This document shows, one piece after another, positions 46,621 through 59,900 of a stretch of DNA of 64,000 nt. Position 1 is the first letter of the stretch. The number at the start of each line of letters is the position of its first letter. The notes under the pieces are model-generated. The model made no database searches. It was not told where the DNA came from and saw nothing but the letters and a program-made list of their open reading frames with translations. The DNA is taken from assembly GCA_013396525.1 (NCBI GenBank), contig VWYX01000695.1:389797-453796 (forward strand), in the 5' to 3' direction. Made by a program: the position numbers and the translations under genes. This stretch comes from Chaetorhynchus papuensis (taxonomy: Eukaryota; Chordata; Aves; Passeriformes; Rhipiduridae).

Positions 46621-46699
46621 CTAGGTCATGCACCTTGAGTGGACAACAAACACTTCAAGAAGGAGAATAATGGTAGAGAAGCACAAATAACCAATAGTG

Positions 46700-46940
46700 A
46701 ATAAGGAACATTCTTGTTCACACACAAATGCCCTTGTTTGCACATGAATATGGGGGCTTGTATGAAAAAGACCCATTCGCCAAACATCCATGTGAAGGGA
46801 AACCCATTCAGCATGAATGTTTGAGAACACTGAATAACAAGTGAATGAACAAGCGTGAATCAAACAGCCGTTCAGACTTTGAACCAATGTTCGCAAACAC
46901 TGGTTTGCATTATTCACCCAGGCCTGTGAACAGCCATCTG
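46700..46940. repeat. Segment with repeated GTTTGC/GCAAAC and GAATG words
   Basis: TGTTTGCACATGAATA, TGTTCGCAAACACTGGTTTGCATTATTC and several CATGAATG/GTGAATGAAC words recur in both orientations, and GCAAAC-ACTG-GTTTGC forms a perfect hairpin near 46890-46910. This looks like a worn DNA-transposon-type repeat, but I cannot name it. A 98-codon minus-strand frame across it (46621-46917) is not protein-like. Confidence 0.35.
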
Positions 46941-47173
46941 TTCGATAACTGATAATGGAGATGGAAGTTGGGTTGTTGGGTGGATATGGCTCATCAGGGA
47001 GAAAATGGCTGTCTATTTGCAGGATTTCTGCTTAGTCTGTTGCAGGCGTAGCCTCTGTTCCTCTTGACCCGTGATACCAGTTTATCTTCTCCCTCCCATG
47101 CACAACGAGGTTTTGCTTAATACGTAATATGAAATAAATTTGTGTATGCAAATATACATTGCGACAAACATAC

Positions 47174-47175
<2 letters not shown>

Positions 47176-47228
<53 letters not shown>
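47176..47228 (+). repeat. (AC)26 microsatellite
   Basis: About 26 uninterrupted AC units. It produces a cysteine/valine repeat in the minus-strand frame 47032-47286, which is not a gene. Confidence 0.98.
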
Positions 47229-47232
<4 letters not shown>

Positions 47233-47556
47233 TTTACCATTACTGCCTTTTACATAGTATTTAAAAGATAGATTAAAGTTAGGCACTTGAGTGTCTTTGT
47301 GACTAGAGTGCTTAGCACATGTTTAAGACCTAGATATACAAAGATAAATACCTGAGCAGTGTAAAAATCTGCTTTAGGTGTCTTTAGATTTAAGCCCAAA
47401 CGAATTAACATTTTCCAGAGTTATAGCCATCTGCATGTAGTAGAAAATAATCGTCACTTTGCTTATGATTTTATAATTGTAATACCAAAATCAGTATTTT
47501 CAGATATCAGGACAGACTTTGAAATAAAAGTTTTTGCATCTTGTATCTCAAACAAC

Positions 47557-47611
47557 ACTTCCTCACAACTATGAACTCTTCTTCACTTCCTCACTAATAT
47601 GAACTCTTCTT
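47557..47611. repeat. Imperfect 28-bp tandem duplication
   Basis: Units 47557-47584 and 47585-47611 both read ACTTCCTCAC, a variable stretch, then ATGAACTCTTCTT. They differ at two positions. Confidence 0.85.
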
Positions 47612-49330
47612 ATCCAAGTGATGTTAACTTTGTTCCACCTTTTAAAAATTGCTTTTATGTGAGAATAATTAAGTACAGACAACTTGTCTGGATTGGTTGG
47701 TCGCTGCACTATATTTATTCCAGGTATTTCAATGAATAATGAGCATGGTTAGATATATAGAGAAATGGTAACTGCTTTTGTTCTTTGTAAGGCAGGTTGG
47801 TAGCTATATTTCTATGCAACTGATTCGGTATAATTTATCTTAAATTCTGAAACCTTTCCAAGTGCTTCTACTGCTTTTCTAACCCCTACATGAAATATTT
47901 CTTTTGGTTAGGAAACATCAAAATAATGTCTGCAAAAAGTGCTATTCTCTATTTTTGATTTCTGACCTCAAATTCCTGTAGTCTTGAGTGTCCTTTATCA
48001 TTCTTGGGAACAGCTGATTCTGTTTCAGGGCAAGTACCAAAGGTAGAGAAAGTCTAGGATAATATATAATACATTTCCAGTCAATGTGGGGTATTTATCA
48101 GCTATGTTGTAGCACTTGTTTAGAATGTAACCTTTTAGTTTTATCTCTGCTATGTCCACCCTGAAGATTTCTTAAAACTAAAAAAGCCGAATGTGCCACT
48201 CAGAACAATGGAAATAATTACAAAAACAAAAAACTAACAAACTAAAATGACAGCTGAATCTGGTTCCCAAACTGTAGTTTTCTAGTTTTTTGAGACTTCA
48301 CTTTGTCAACATAGCTATAGGCTAATTTTACCCATATAAGATTCAGTAGTTGCTCATTTCCAAGAACTGGGAAATCAGGTCTCTGTGCACAAATTTTGTT
48401 CTAACCTAGCAATGCTATTTGCAAACCAGTTTTTCCATTCTTATCTATGAATTACAACTGAGCATGTACTATTATCACAACTCAAATAGACACAGGAGAA
48501 ACAATTAATTAAGAATTTAAATTAAAAAACCCTGAGCTTAATTTCTATTTCATTTTAAAACCCCATATCTAAAACACATATGTACATTTTCAGTTTTATA
48601 GTGACAATTTTAATAACAAATTAACAGACTCGAGTTAAGATTAGAGTTGTAGCGTGGGGTGATTTTTTTAATGCTGTTGATTAAAACATATACAAAGAAG
48701 TAAGAAGCAGAGCTGTGTTCATTCTGTGTTCATTCTAAATTTCAATGGTTTTGCAGTGGACCTGAGTATCTAAGTAAAGCAAGTAAGTAATGTTTACCTC
48801 CCTTTTAAAATTTCTCTTGCAGAGGAGGAAGAGATAGGAGTAACAGCAGCCCTGAAGCAGTCAATCAGCTGGTGGGAAGAAGAAATAGTTTGATTTAGGG
48901 AAACAAACACAATGCAAAGGTAATGGCTGATGGGTGATAAAGCAAGACAAAAGCAACTGATCAGAGGAGATTCAGTTTCCAGCAGAACATTTAGAGGAAC
49001 GGTTTTTGTCAGTGTTTTAAGAAATATTTAATGTTTTTGATAAGAAGTAGATTTTTTGGTTCTCAGCTATTGAAAAAGGGGCTGATTTGCTTTAGCTTTT
49101 CCAGTAAAACATGAAAGCTGTCAAAGAAACACACCTACCCATGAAAAAATGTTTATTTCCCACAATCATTTTTTTAAAGAGTATTTTTTTTGTACCTATC
49201 TTTGCAAGCTTTCTAAGGCTTAAAGCACTTTTTGAAGAACACAGTGCTGCAGAAGCCCCCTAGGCCCAGCTGTTCTGTCAAAAGCAATGAGGGACCAGTG
49301 ATACCACCATGTGCTCTGTGTGTGAGCACA
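47612..49330. other. AT-rich stretch, no gene seen
   Basis: No open frame of interest and no recognised transposon up to the CR1 copy at 49331. Confidence 0.5.
48714..48735 (+). repeat. 11-bp perfect tandem duplication
   Basis: TGTGTTCATTC occurs twice in direct succession. Small slippage product. Confidence 0.85.
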
Positions 49331-49645
49331 GAGTCATAGAATCATTAAGGCTGGAAAAGACCTCTATGATCATTGAATCCAACCATCAACCCAGAACCAC
49401 CGTGTCCACCACCACACCATACCCCAAGTGCCATACCCACGTGTTTTTTGAACATTTCTGGGGATGGTGATTCCATCACTTCCCTGGGCAGCCTGTTCCA
49501 ATATTTGACCACCCTTTCAGTGAAAAAATAAATCCTGTTAGCCAATCTAACCTCCCCTGGCACAACATGAGGCCTTTCTTCTTGTTCTGTTGCTTGTTGC
49601 ATGGGAGAAGAGACCAACCTCAATCTCTATCAGCTCAGTTATCTT
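49331..49645 (-). mobile_element. CR1 LINE, 3' fragment (avian)
   Basis: The plus strand starts with AGTCATAGAATCATTAAGGCTGG, the reverse complement of the CR1 tail. It continues through CTTCCCTGGGCAGCCTGTTCC and TCTAACCTCCCCTGGCACAAC to about 49645. The minus-strand frame 49345-49623 carries the ORF2 C-terminus (FFTERVVKYWNRLPREVMES). 5' truncated. Same orientation as the 37.8 kb copy, opposite to the 42.3 kb copy. Confidence 0.93.
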
Positions 49646-52600
49646 TCAGAAGACCAGGGGTCTGCAAAGAGAAGATTAGATGTGTGTGGTTTGACCTCTT
49701 GATAACTGCTGCATTTTCAGAGAAAGTAGAAAAATCCCTTCCTAGATAAGAACATGGATCGTTTCCTTTAGTATTGAGCCTGGGTGTTTCCTATGTCTTT
49801 ATCAACTAAGAGGGTTTAAAATCTGTGCAAGTAATACTTTGTTTACTCCTACTCCTGGTTGTAACATATTTGCACAGTCTTAAAGGCAAGCAATTGTGAA
49901 CAAGTAGGTGTTTTCCAAAGTTTATAAAGAAAAGCTTTGAATATCCAAACTTTTGATTCCTTTACATACAGTAAGGGGAGGCACCATATTTCTCCTGTGT
50001 GTCTTGTTTGCAGAGCTGTCCCCACCCTGGCTGGCAGACAAATGCCTGTCCCCAGCTGATCTGGGGTCATGTTGCCTGGCCCGACATGAAGGCTCTGGTG
50101 TGGCAGAGAACATCCCTGGCCAGGGAAACCTGCCAGCCCCAGGGCCAAGACGCCTGCTGAGGATTTGCAGTGTTCTCTCTGTAATAAACTTGGGCTTAGT
50201 GACAGTGTTAAACAACCATTTTGCCGGCTTTTCATTGACTGCTTGGCTTTTGTGGTTTTGCTCAAGGGCCACAGCTCCTTCCTGGGATACTTTTCTAGCC
50301 TTTTCCATACCTGGCACTGGGATAATTATATTGCCTTTGATTATGGCCTTGGCTGCTCTCCAGCTCCTGCCTTGGAGTACAATATAAGGCTATGTGAACC
50401 CCGCAGAGCTCAGCTCACAAAGAGGCTTGTGAATGGAAGCACGCATCTTTGAGGCTGGCAGAAAATCCACGAGAGCAAGGTGCCTTTGGTGGTAACTGCT
50501 GCCCACTGCAGCCCTTCCCAGCACCACCCAGGGCATCTTCCTCCTCTCCTCATGTTTTACCTGGGTGAAGGAGTGAGAAACTGGTGCTCCCTACCACTGA
50601 GTACCCTTTGATGTAAAAATTTCCTATTACTTCCATGCATATAGTCATTGGTTTTTAATTTGAGAAAACTACTCAAATTGAATCCCAAACCCTACCCCAA
50701 GTAGAGGCAAAGTTTACAGCCATTTGGTTCAAGTAGCCATCACCCCAACTTTAGTTGTAGCAGGACAACAAGATACTGTTATGGCTCTAACCATGAGCTA
50801 CTGTAAGAATTACTATACTCGTTAATTCCTCCTAGTAGAACTCCCTAGTAAGAAAAAAATACAACAAATTATTAGATACTTTTCTTTTTAATGTTTAAGA
50901 ACATAATTTGCCTCAGTTATCACAGTTTCTTGCATGAAGACACTATTAATCAACAAGTGTTTGCTATCTATGTCTTTTATTTAGGATTGGAAAGAAATAG
51001 GTTTGGAGTGACTCTTTGGCACCCACCATGTAAAATAAATAATAACTTTGTTTTTCCTTTTACTTGCACATTGGTCAAGCTCAAATACACTAAAACCACT
51101 AGCAGTTGTTCATGGGCCCTGTTCATGGGTAGTGAAAGAGGCCATAAAGACGCATATCTATACAGTAGTTGAAGAAATACAAAGCTGATTTGCCTGTGAA
51201 GTCACTCAGACCAAGGATAAAATCTGACCAAGTTTTCCTGGGGTTGAATTTTTCTATTTCTATAATAAAATATTTTCTTTTTTATTTAAGAATTTGTTAC
51301 TAAAGAATGACTAGAAGCACAGATGCAAAAGGAAAGTGTCAAAACAGATATTTTATGATTGATCTTTAAAATATAAAATATGTTTTTGTCTTTTTATAAC
51401 AAATACAGAACTAACACTAAAGTTTTATGTTCTTATTTCTGTGGTTAGAATCTAATTTTATTTTTTTTTGCCTTAGCTCCTAAGATTCAAAACTCAAATG
51501 CATTTATTTATCAAAAATTTGCTTAGTACAAGGAACATGTTGCTAGATATGGAAAGCTCATTTAGTCAAATCATCACCCTGAGATCTTGCCATAAAACTC
51601 CCATCTTTAATAAAAAAAAAAGTGTTTATAGATACATGTGTACTACACTAGGCATGCATGTGTATGTAGAGGTGTATATCTACATATATACATATATTCA
51701 TTTTGTATGTATATATACAGGATAAAATATAGGCATATACAAAACAAATTAATTTCAAAGAACTTAATTGAAAATGATTTTGACATTATTTCCCTGTCTT
51801 CCTCAACACAGAACACTTTCTTAGTCGACCTGAAGTTCGTTGGTACCATTCAGTAAAGGTTCCATGATGTGCAGCTGCTGTGTCATCTACACTGCAATTA
51901 TTGCAAGCATAAGGCCAAAGATCTTTTGGGAAAAACTGCTCTAAAACACCACTCACTTTACAAATACGTGTGGTTTGTCAGTCTGATAAAACTATGGTCA
52001 AAATCACAGGGAATGACCCAGAGCTGCTGCCATCTCCCAGTAGGAGAGGGCTACGTGTGCACCTCTAGGTGCAGAGGATAAGTTTTGTCTGTGAAATCCC
52101 AGAAGCCCATATTCTCAGGAGGAAAATGCTGTCCCAAAAGACATATATGTTGTTATACCTGACAGGTCTTCCTAGCTCATTCTCTCCAATTCTTCCTCTC
52201 CTTTCCGTACCTCCAGGGGATGAGCATTTCTCCTGACTTCTTCTGTGTCATTTTGTCTTCTCTAAAAAAAGTAGTTTTTTCTGATTCCCTTGTTTCCTTT
52301 TCCCAGCTGGTTATAGGGCCTGCATTAATGTTGTTAATACATCCTGAGCAGGCTCATTTCTTTGAATCCTCTGTGAAAGCTGAGGGAAAAGCTCCTACTA
52401 CTCCCACCTTTTAGCCATCTTTTTTTTTTTGGATGAGGAAGTCCTAAGCCTTCCCCCTTGAGAATAGAAGTAAACAGCCCCTTTTTGCTTAGCTTAGTTC
52501 CTCCCCATTCCCTCTGACTGATGCAGACAGAATGCTTTTGTTTGACTGGCCAAGGAAGGGGCTGCTAATAGTGCTGGAAGAAGATTTAAGTCATGCATCA

Positions 52601-53380
52601 AACTTCTGCCCTTCTACAATAAAAAATATAGTCTGGTGTGTGCATTAACTCTACATGCTCAGATTCTAAATCATCTTCACTCTTAACCTATCTACAAGTA
52701 AATGATAGTTTCATGTCAATGTTAATGTCAATTAAAATACAGCTTTTACTCATTCTTACTATAATCTTTTGAAGAAAAACTGAGCATGCTTTTACTTTGG
52801 CTTTAGTAAAGTTACTTGAAATAAGATGTAGGCAGCAGTAGAATACCACAGTGAAATAGGTATATCCTTCAGGAAGCTTGTCCTCTCTACACTTACAGTT
52901 TATTTTGTTCTGGCCTCCTGATAATGTATTTGGCTGGAGTGAGGAACATGATCAGTTCAAAGCTGGTCTGGTAAAATCAGTTTTTGCCCACTTGGACAAA
53001 TGCATTATATGAAAGAGTGAGATAAAGACACTGTAATAAATTCCAGAATTGCCAGACTGTGCAACAAAAGCCCTTGACAGATCCTGAACACGTGTGCTGT
53101 GTGCCTGCAGTCCCACAGCACCACAGTGTAGGTGTGACTGCAGAGCCAGGGACTGCTCAGCTGGTGACCACAGGGTTTATCTCTGCAGGAGTCACTGAAC
53201 GCTGAGCACCAGGGAGAAGCAGGACAGTGTCTTTGGTGCTGACACTTGGATTGAAGAGCCTGGCACTGTAAAAACAGTTTTGTGCAATTTTAGCTGCTGC
53301 TTGTAGATCTTGACCTCTGCGATTTCTCATTGTGCTGATTTCCATAAGATAATTTAAAAAAATAATTATTTTCTATTAAT
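49646..53380. other. Gene-poor stretch; GC-richer patch at 50.0-50.45 kb
   Basis: Between 49849 and 50452 there are overlapping frames of 95-144 codons on both strands. The plus-strand 144-codon frame (49953-50387) has hydrophobic stretches but no recognisable domain. Since all frames stay open, low stop density is the likelier cause. A TATAAG (near 50383) and an AATAAA (near 50183) are in the wrong order for a plus-strand LTR. The rest is AT-rich, with a TATA/CATA-rich tract near 51640-51725. Confidence 0.45.
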
Positions 53381-53382
53381 TT

Positions 53383-53401
53383 TGACCTTTTTTAAAGGTC
53401 A
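53383..53401. promoter_or_regulatory. Palindromic pair of AAAGGTCA nuclear-receptor half-sites
   Basis: TGACCTTTTTTAAAGGTCA is an inverted repeat with exact 8-bp arms and a 3-bp centre. It places two AGGTCA half-sites back to back (everted, 7-bp spacing), each in the A/T-extended AAAGGTCA form favoured by monomer-binding receptors. Exact match; function inferred. Confidence 0.35.
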
Positions 53402-56400
53402 TTACATAATTTTGATTTGCTTTATCAATATTTTTGTCTTACATTCAATTTTTTATCACTATAAAGTCAGTAATGGCTTAATGGGTTGGTTTTTTCTGCT
53501 TTCTGTAACCTGGGACTGTGTAAGCTGGGGATAGGGGATGAAACAGCATTAAAACAAACTGTCTCCACAAAAGACTTAAGGAGAAAAACTGAACCAAATC
53601 TAATAATAAAGTAGCCTAAAATCCAATACCAGGCAGAGCATTTAGGAGATCTGAAGCACTGTATGGTTGTCTGAGGAATCAATGGTTCATTTGTAGCTGC
53701 ACTTACAGCTGATATTTCGTTTAGGATTTAATTGTATGTACCCCCAGTGTTTATAAATAGTGTTTGTGACTTATTAAAGCAGATTTTGAACATGTTCCCT
53801 GGTCACCCTCCCCTCTGACCAATTTCCTGTCACTGGTATGAACTGTCATCCAGTGATACCAACTGAGACTCAAACTATTCAATTTCAAAGCTTCTTTGTG
53901 AATCGGATGGTGATGATACCCATCTCACATGTAGATGAAACCTGAAGCCCGGTGACCAGGTGCACTGCTCAGCAGAGTCACAGGGGAAATGCCTGCACAG
54001 GAGCTGATGAGAGCCAAAGGACTGCAGCGGGCATGGACTACTCCTCATGAGGTCTGATGCCCAGATCTTTGCCCCTACCAATTAATACTCACTCTTTAGT
54101 CTAACAAAGGCAATGTTTTAACTGGTCTCAGAGGTTTACAACCACATGAAGTTAATGCATTTCCAGCGACTTGAGTGCCACAGTTATAGAATTAAATTGT
54201 ATAATGATTAACTGACTGACCAAAATGTAGTTCTTGAAACTATTACCTGTGAGTGCCCCACTGCCCCACAATTTAAACCGTTGTAGGAGCTGCCTTAGAC
54301 TACACCTGACCTTGCCTAAGGCAAGGAAATGCAGGACTGTGCTAGCAGTGCTGCCTTGTGCTGATTCCTGCTGCTAACACTGACCTCAGAAAAATAATTC
54401 CTGATTTCCAAAGTCTCAGCATCAAGTGGAGAACTACTCTCCTTTCACAGGAGCTGGCCAGGAGAAAATGTGAGACACTGATAACACACTTAGAGGGAAA
54501 CCTGCAGCTTTACACCCAGACACTGGTCAAGTCCAAGGCTCAGAGGTGTTTTCCAAACCTTCCTGCACAATGAGAAAAATCCTGCCAGGTGGCCATGGGT
54601 GCCTGCAGTCAGGCATGTGCAGAACCATGGAGTTTCTGCCTGCACTTCCTTTGCTTTGTGTTCCTTATCTGGCAATACAGTGCTCTAGGTGAGGAGTTTT
54701 AGTTTCACTCAGCGGAAGATCCAGCATCACAACCTTTCTGTGACATTTGTTTCTTATTTACATTAATATTTTTTCTTTGTTCATGGTTAATTCAGCCTCT
54801 TGGTTCTTATTTAAATGTTAGAGAGGGTTCTTTTAATATGCCTAGTGAAACAGCAACCCTATTTCTCATGCAGTGCTGCTGGTACTGCACGGAGGGAGGA
54901 CAGAGGGGAGACTTAAACTAAACTTCTTCTCATTGAAAGTCTAGCATCTTCCAGAAGAAAACAAACCTCACAGTGTACAGAACATATTTGATAAACATAT
55001 TAAATCACATAGCTGATTGTAGTCATCTCAGTTTGAACAGTGTGTAATAACTTCAGGATCTGGAAGTACTGGAAGAATAAATAATATAATCTATAAAATA
55101 TAGGACACATTTGGGATAGAATATTTTTATTAGAGCAGTGAAATGCTGTCATCCCAAATTGATGGGGAACATCTATCTGCAATAGTAAGCACCACATTCC
55201 ATTAGTTGTCCATGACAGTGGGTATGCCTCCATTTCTGGAAGACCATGACAAGCTGATTGAAACAAGCTTGATTTTTCTGAATGTGCTAAAAGTAAAGCC
55301 TCAAATATTTGAAGTTGCTGTCTGCTAACTTCCAGAGATCAAACTATTCAAACCCCAGTCATGGCGAGTTAGTGCTTTGTAACGGTTTTATCTTTTCAAG
55401 GTGTATTTATTTCACCCGTTTGACACTATTTGGGAATATTATTATGAAGAGGGTGTAGTGCTGATGGACTCAGAAGCACTGTCTCTTTTATTATTCCTTT
55501 CTTTCTATTTATCTTTTTTCTTGTAATGTTTTACATAATAAAAGGTTTAGCTGTTTGTTGGTTTGTTGTTCTGTTTTGTTTTTGGGTTTTTTTTTTTTCC
55601 CAGAAGACAAAACAGATATTTTCAAAGAAGGCTGCTACCACAAAGGCCTTAAAATAATCTTGGCCATTGCTAAGATACCCCAGGCAAACACTAATAAAAG
55701 CAGGCAAAATAATATGAAGAAAGGCTGGAGAGAACACAAGTTCCGCCAAAGCAAACAGTCAGAAAAAGAAAAACAAACACCCTCCCCCTGCTTCCCCAGA
55801 ATGCACATGTAAATTCAATTGCATTTACAAATAAATTTGCTTTGGTTATGCTTACACCTTTACATGTGTGCTCTACATGAGCGACTGTCAACATTTACTT
55901 ATGTAAATACTGAAGACCTGTGATTTTGATCTTTGTATATGCAAATATTTACACTGGAATTCTTGTAGTAGGATATCACACCTCTGGAACCACCAGCTGA
56001 CAGAGTTCCCTCCCACCACGTGTCACAGCCTTGGCAGAGAAAGGACAAAACCAGCCAAAGAAATACTTGACTGTGGGCTTTGAATGCAGGTCAGGGCAAG
56101 CACTTCAACCCATCTGGCTTTGGTGATGCCAGAGTTGGAAAATTGCACAGCAGGAAATTTGACGATACCCTTGGAAGAGTTTATCTGGGATGGGGATCTC
56201 AGAGCTTGCCTAAATTCCTTGCTGGAATAAAATGCATGAGACAGATAAAATTGTATTGGGAATCCTTCATTCAGCTGTGCAAACTGCCATGGGAGAATCA
56301 CATTTGAATTCCTCACATTGCCCAGGTTTTTACGGAAAGTGATTTTTGGGAAAGGTGCGTCTAGCTCAAAAGAGGAAACTATATCACCATTCATGGCAAT

Positions 56401-58700
56401 TTCTAGGAATCCTCTGCATTTGTCATGTAATCAAGAAAATCAAAATTGCAGGGAACTTATCTAGGTCAGTGTACCTCAGATTTAGTGAATGCAATGTAGG
56501 CAAGCATTTGCAGTTCTTTCAGACAGTAGAAGAAAACACACACAAAAAAGTAATAAATGGTCTTCTGCTGCAATCAAGTGAAGATAGTTTCAGTCTTTTC
56601 ACATGTAAGTCCAAAAGCAGGGATGGTACATTGCATCGATGGCTGGTTCAGAATCATTTGCTCAACATCTCAATCTGATTTCATGTGTAAAATGCTCTGT
56701 CTCACAAATTAATTTGCTCTTTTATCATCTATTTTCATGTCTTCTGTTTTCAGCCATGGAGATAACATAATATCCCAAACAACTTTGTATGGGCCAAAAG
56801 ACTAGGAAAAAAAAAAGGGTCATGAGATCTACAGAGGAGAATGGAGAACACAGAGCTCTTCATTTCAGCAGTTCTTCTCTGCTGAAATTTTGGTTTATGA
56901 GCCATATGCACTCTTCTGAAAGGTCTCTTCTTACTCATATTCATTTACCTACTCCTTGTCCAGGCTGTCAGCTTCATCCTTCATCCTCCCCAGGTTGGAA
57001 GCCTTTCCCTATTAGCCTGGAATTTGTGTCTGATATCTTACACTGACATTTTCCTAAAGGCACAATAAACTACCACTACCATGTTGTATATTTTATGCTA
57101 ATAGTAGAAATAATAATTACAATAATAAGAAAAATTGTTTATATCTGCAATATTGATCCCAGATTACATTATCTCTTCAGCCCTGCAATAATATCCTTTC
57201 ATGTTAAGGACACATTTTCAGGTACAGTGCAGCTATTTCAGCCATCGTTTCCAGGATATTTTAAGGCAGGTTCTGAAGAGCATCACAGAAACTGCTAACC
57301 TGCAATGGTATCTCAGGCAATAGCCATTTTTTCCAGGCTTCTAAACAGATGGCAGCCAATCCAAATTCAGCAGTGCTAGCAAGCAACACTCAATAAAACT
57401 GTAATTGATGCATATGGTACCTGCTAGGCTGTTTAAAAACCGACTCTGTGGCATTAAAAGGAAATTGTTTAAAACTCCTGATAGAACTGCACCCGATTTT
57501 TGGGACAAATATATTGGTGATGTAGTCTGCACTTCATGCCTTTAGCCTCTCAATAACTCCTTTGGTTTCATGTTACAGCAGCAGAATGTTTCTGACCATC
57601 ACTTTCTAGGAACCTACCAGAGACACTGTAGGTAATGTCACTGTAAGGGTGTGTGTTGAGTCTTTCAGGCTGTAACAGAAATCTGTGCAAAAAGAGCTGA
57701 AATAACTTCTCTCAGGTGAACTGGAGACTAAGGAGCATAACCTGCATTTTCCATTCTGATGGAGTTCCACGCCTGGTGTTTCACAGAAAAGACCCCGTTC
57801 AGCAATTTGCTCTCACTGTAACACAGCACTCTGTCACAGGTTGACTTGTTTGTCTGTTGCATAAGAGAAAAGGAAAGGAAGAGGAAAGGAAAAATCACAA
57901 GCACTCAGCAGGCACTCAGCTCTGCGTGATTCTCTGATTAGCCCACAGAACGACCTGGGGGAAGGAGTGCTTCACCACATTCTGAACCACAGTGAGATTT
58001 TAATGGAGAACGGTGAAATCCAAGCTCACTTGTTAATTTACACAATAGGATGTGACACTGGAAGTATTCCTAATTTATGTCTGCTAAAGAAATAGGGATA
58101 ATTGCAGTGTCTTTTAGTAGGTCATTTTAATAGATATTCCAGCAATCTGACTTCTACTTTGAAAATAAGCAGCAATCAGGCATCAGGGAACAGACAGATG
58201 TGTGCCAGCCACCAGAAGATACTATTTTTCAAATTCATCGAAACAAGAGCTCTTTTTCCATGAAGAAAATGAATGAGATTCTTCAGTACTCAAGCTGAGC
58301 AAAAACCTATAGGAAAGTGATGTTTAAAGGCATGTCTGCTCTGCATAGACCAGTGTTGAACAGGGATCCTACATTAACTCTTAGTGACACCCAGCAGGTT
58401 AAACCAGCCAGGCTCAGCACTTTTTGCTGCCTCTGAAGTGGATTTGCCTGGCTCTGGCTCACTGTAGTGCACCTGGGATGCGGGGAGGCACACATGCAGA
58501 TCAGGAGAGGGACATGAATGGGCACAGAGAGCCACCGAGGGAGGCTGCCTCACCAGAATTCCTTAGAGGAAAGCCCCATGTGAAAGGACAATCCAAACAA
58601 TCATTCTTTAAGTACTCGAGTTTCAGAAAACAGGGTGAGTGGACTGAGAAGGAAAATGAGAACTGGAGTAGGAGGGTGACTGTTTATAGCCCTCCTTGAG
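53402..58700. other. AT-rich stretch, no gene seen
   Basis: Open frames reach about 123 codons (56023-56394 minus, overlapped by a plus frame). None is recognisable. A purine tract lies at about 57864-57895. No transposon recognised. Confidence 0.45.
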
Positions 58701-59900
58701 AAGAAAATGAGACAATAGTGGCAACATGAGCTGCACAGCAGGGTTTGACCATTATTGGGTGTTGTGAGTATGAAAATAGGGCAAGGATCTGAAGGAGGAC
58801 ACTGAGCAGATATGTACAGTGACCTTCTTTTGGGTGTGAGGGACAACATGGGAAAATGGATGACAATGCTTGTTCACATATTGGAGAAGTGACAGAAATA
58901 AAAGTGAGCTGAATGTGGGTGGGAGCTGGCATCCCAACAATCACACCATGAGAAATTACAGGCAGAGATAAACTGTGGTGATTTTTGTGGTGAAAATAAG
59001 ATGACATTAGAGAGATTCCTAGGAGAGATGATAAAACCCAAATCATGGATTGGGAAATTTTCTGAGCAACTGACTACTGTTGGGACTGTGTTTCATTTAT
59101 CAGGGGGAAAAAATAAGAAAAAAAAAGAAAGGGGATGCAAAATTATGAGAGACCAAAAGGATTTCTCTCACACAGAGAGATTAGAGAAGCTGTGGTTTGG
59201 GGAATATCCTTCAGATACTGGGAGTGAGATATATACTCAGCCCAAGCTGTAGGGTCCAGAAAAGGATCCAAGTTGACCTGACACCTGAGTTACAGGCAGG
59301 TGCTAGGTGTACAAGGCAATGTAAAAAAAACGTGTAGAAGGTGGGCTTTGCAGAAGTATGGAAATCTCTGGTTTAGCCAGCCTGAGCTGGAAGTTACAGC
59401 CAAAGATTTGAGAAAAAGTTTCTAAGAAACAGACCAAGGTTTTGATTTGGGATAGGCCTAAGGTAGAAAGGTGTCTCCATCCATGTGTCAGGGTCTGGAG
59501 TAGAAGATTTGTCAGTGATCTCCATACAGCAGGGGTTCAGTGTGAGTTTGTCAATGAAATTACTAAAGCCCTGTGGAGTAAAGAACAGAGAACTGAGTCT
59601 AGATCTTGGTGACATCTTCACAGACATCCAGAGGGAAATATCCACTGATTTCAGAAAAAAAATATCTCCACTGACATTGATCCTCCACTGAGTGCACGTG
59701 AGGACAACTGAAAAGTGGACTTTGAGGGATGCGGATATCTCAAACTTTCAAGGGAATGGGAGGAACTGAGGCATAGAGGGTGGAGGTGGTGGGAGATGCC
59801 ACCAGAGGTCCTGGATCAGGCACACAGCAAACTCTGATACTGAACAGAAAAGAGTCTGGGTGTGCAGAAGAAGCCTATTGGGCTAGGGATGGGTGTGTCA
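58700..59900. other. Purine-rich plus strand, no gene seen
   Basis: For about 1.2 kb the plus strand is notably rich in G and A (GGGA, GAGA, GTGAG words) compared with its neighbours. There is no repeat unit I can define and no protein-like frame; the longest is 120 codons on the minus strand at 58684-59046. Strand asymmetry of this kind can mark a transcribed intron, but this is only suggestive. Confidence 0.35.

Noticed and set aside
47032..47286. 84-codon cysteine/valine-rich frame
   Set aside because: Translation of the CA microsatellite.
50183..50390. AATAAA and TATAAG considered as parts of a solo LTR
   Set aside because: Order is wrong for a plus-strand LTR, no TG...CA ends or target duplication found.
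49849..50452. Cluster of frames (95-144 codons) with hydrophobic stretches, possible small membrane protein
   Set aside because: Frames are open on both strands in a GC-richer patch; no signal of coding constraint can be seen.
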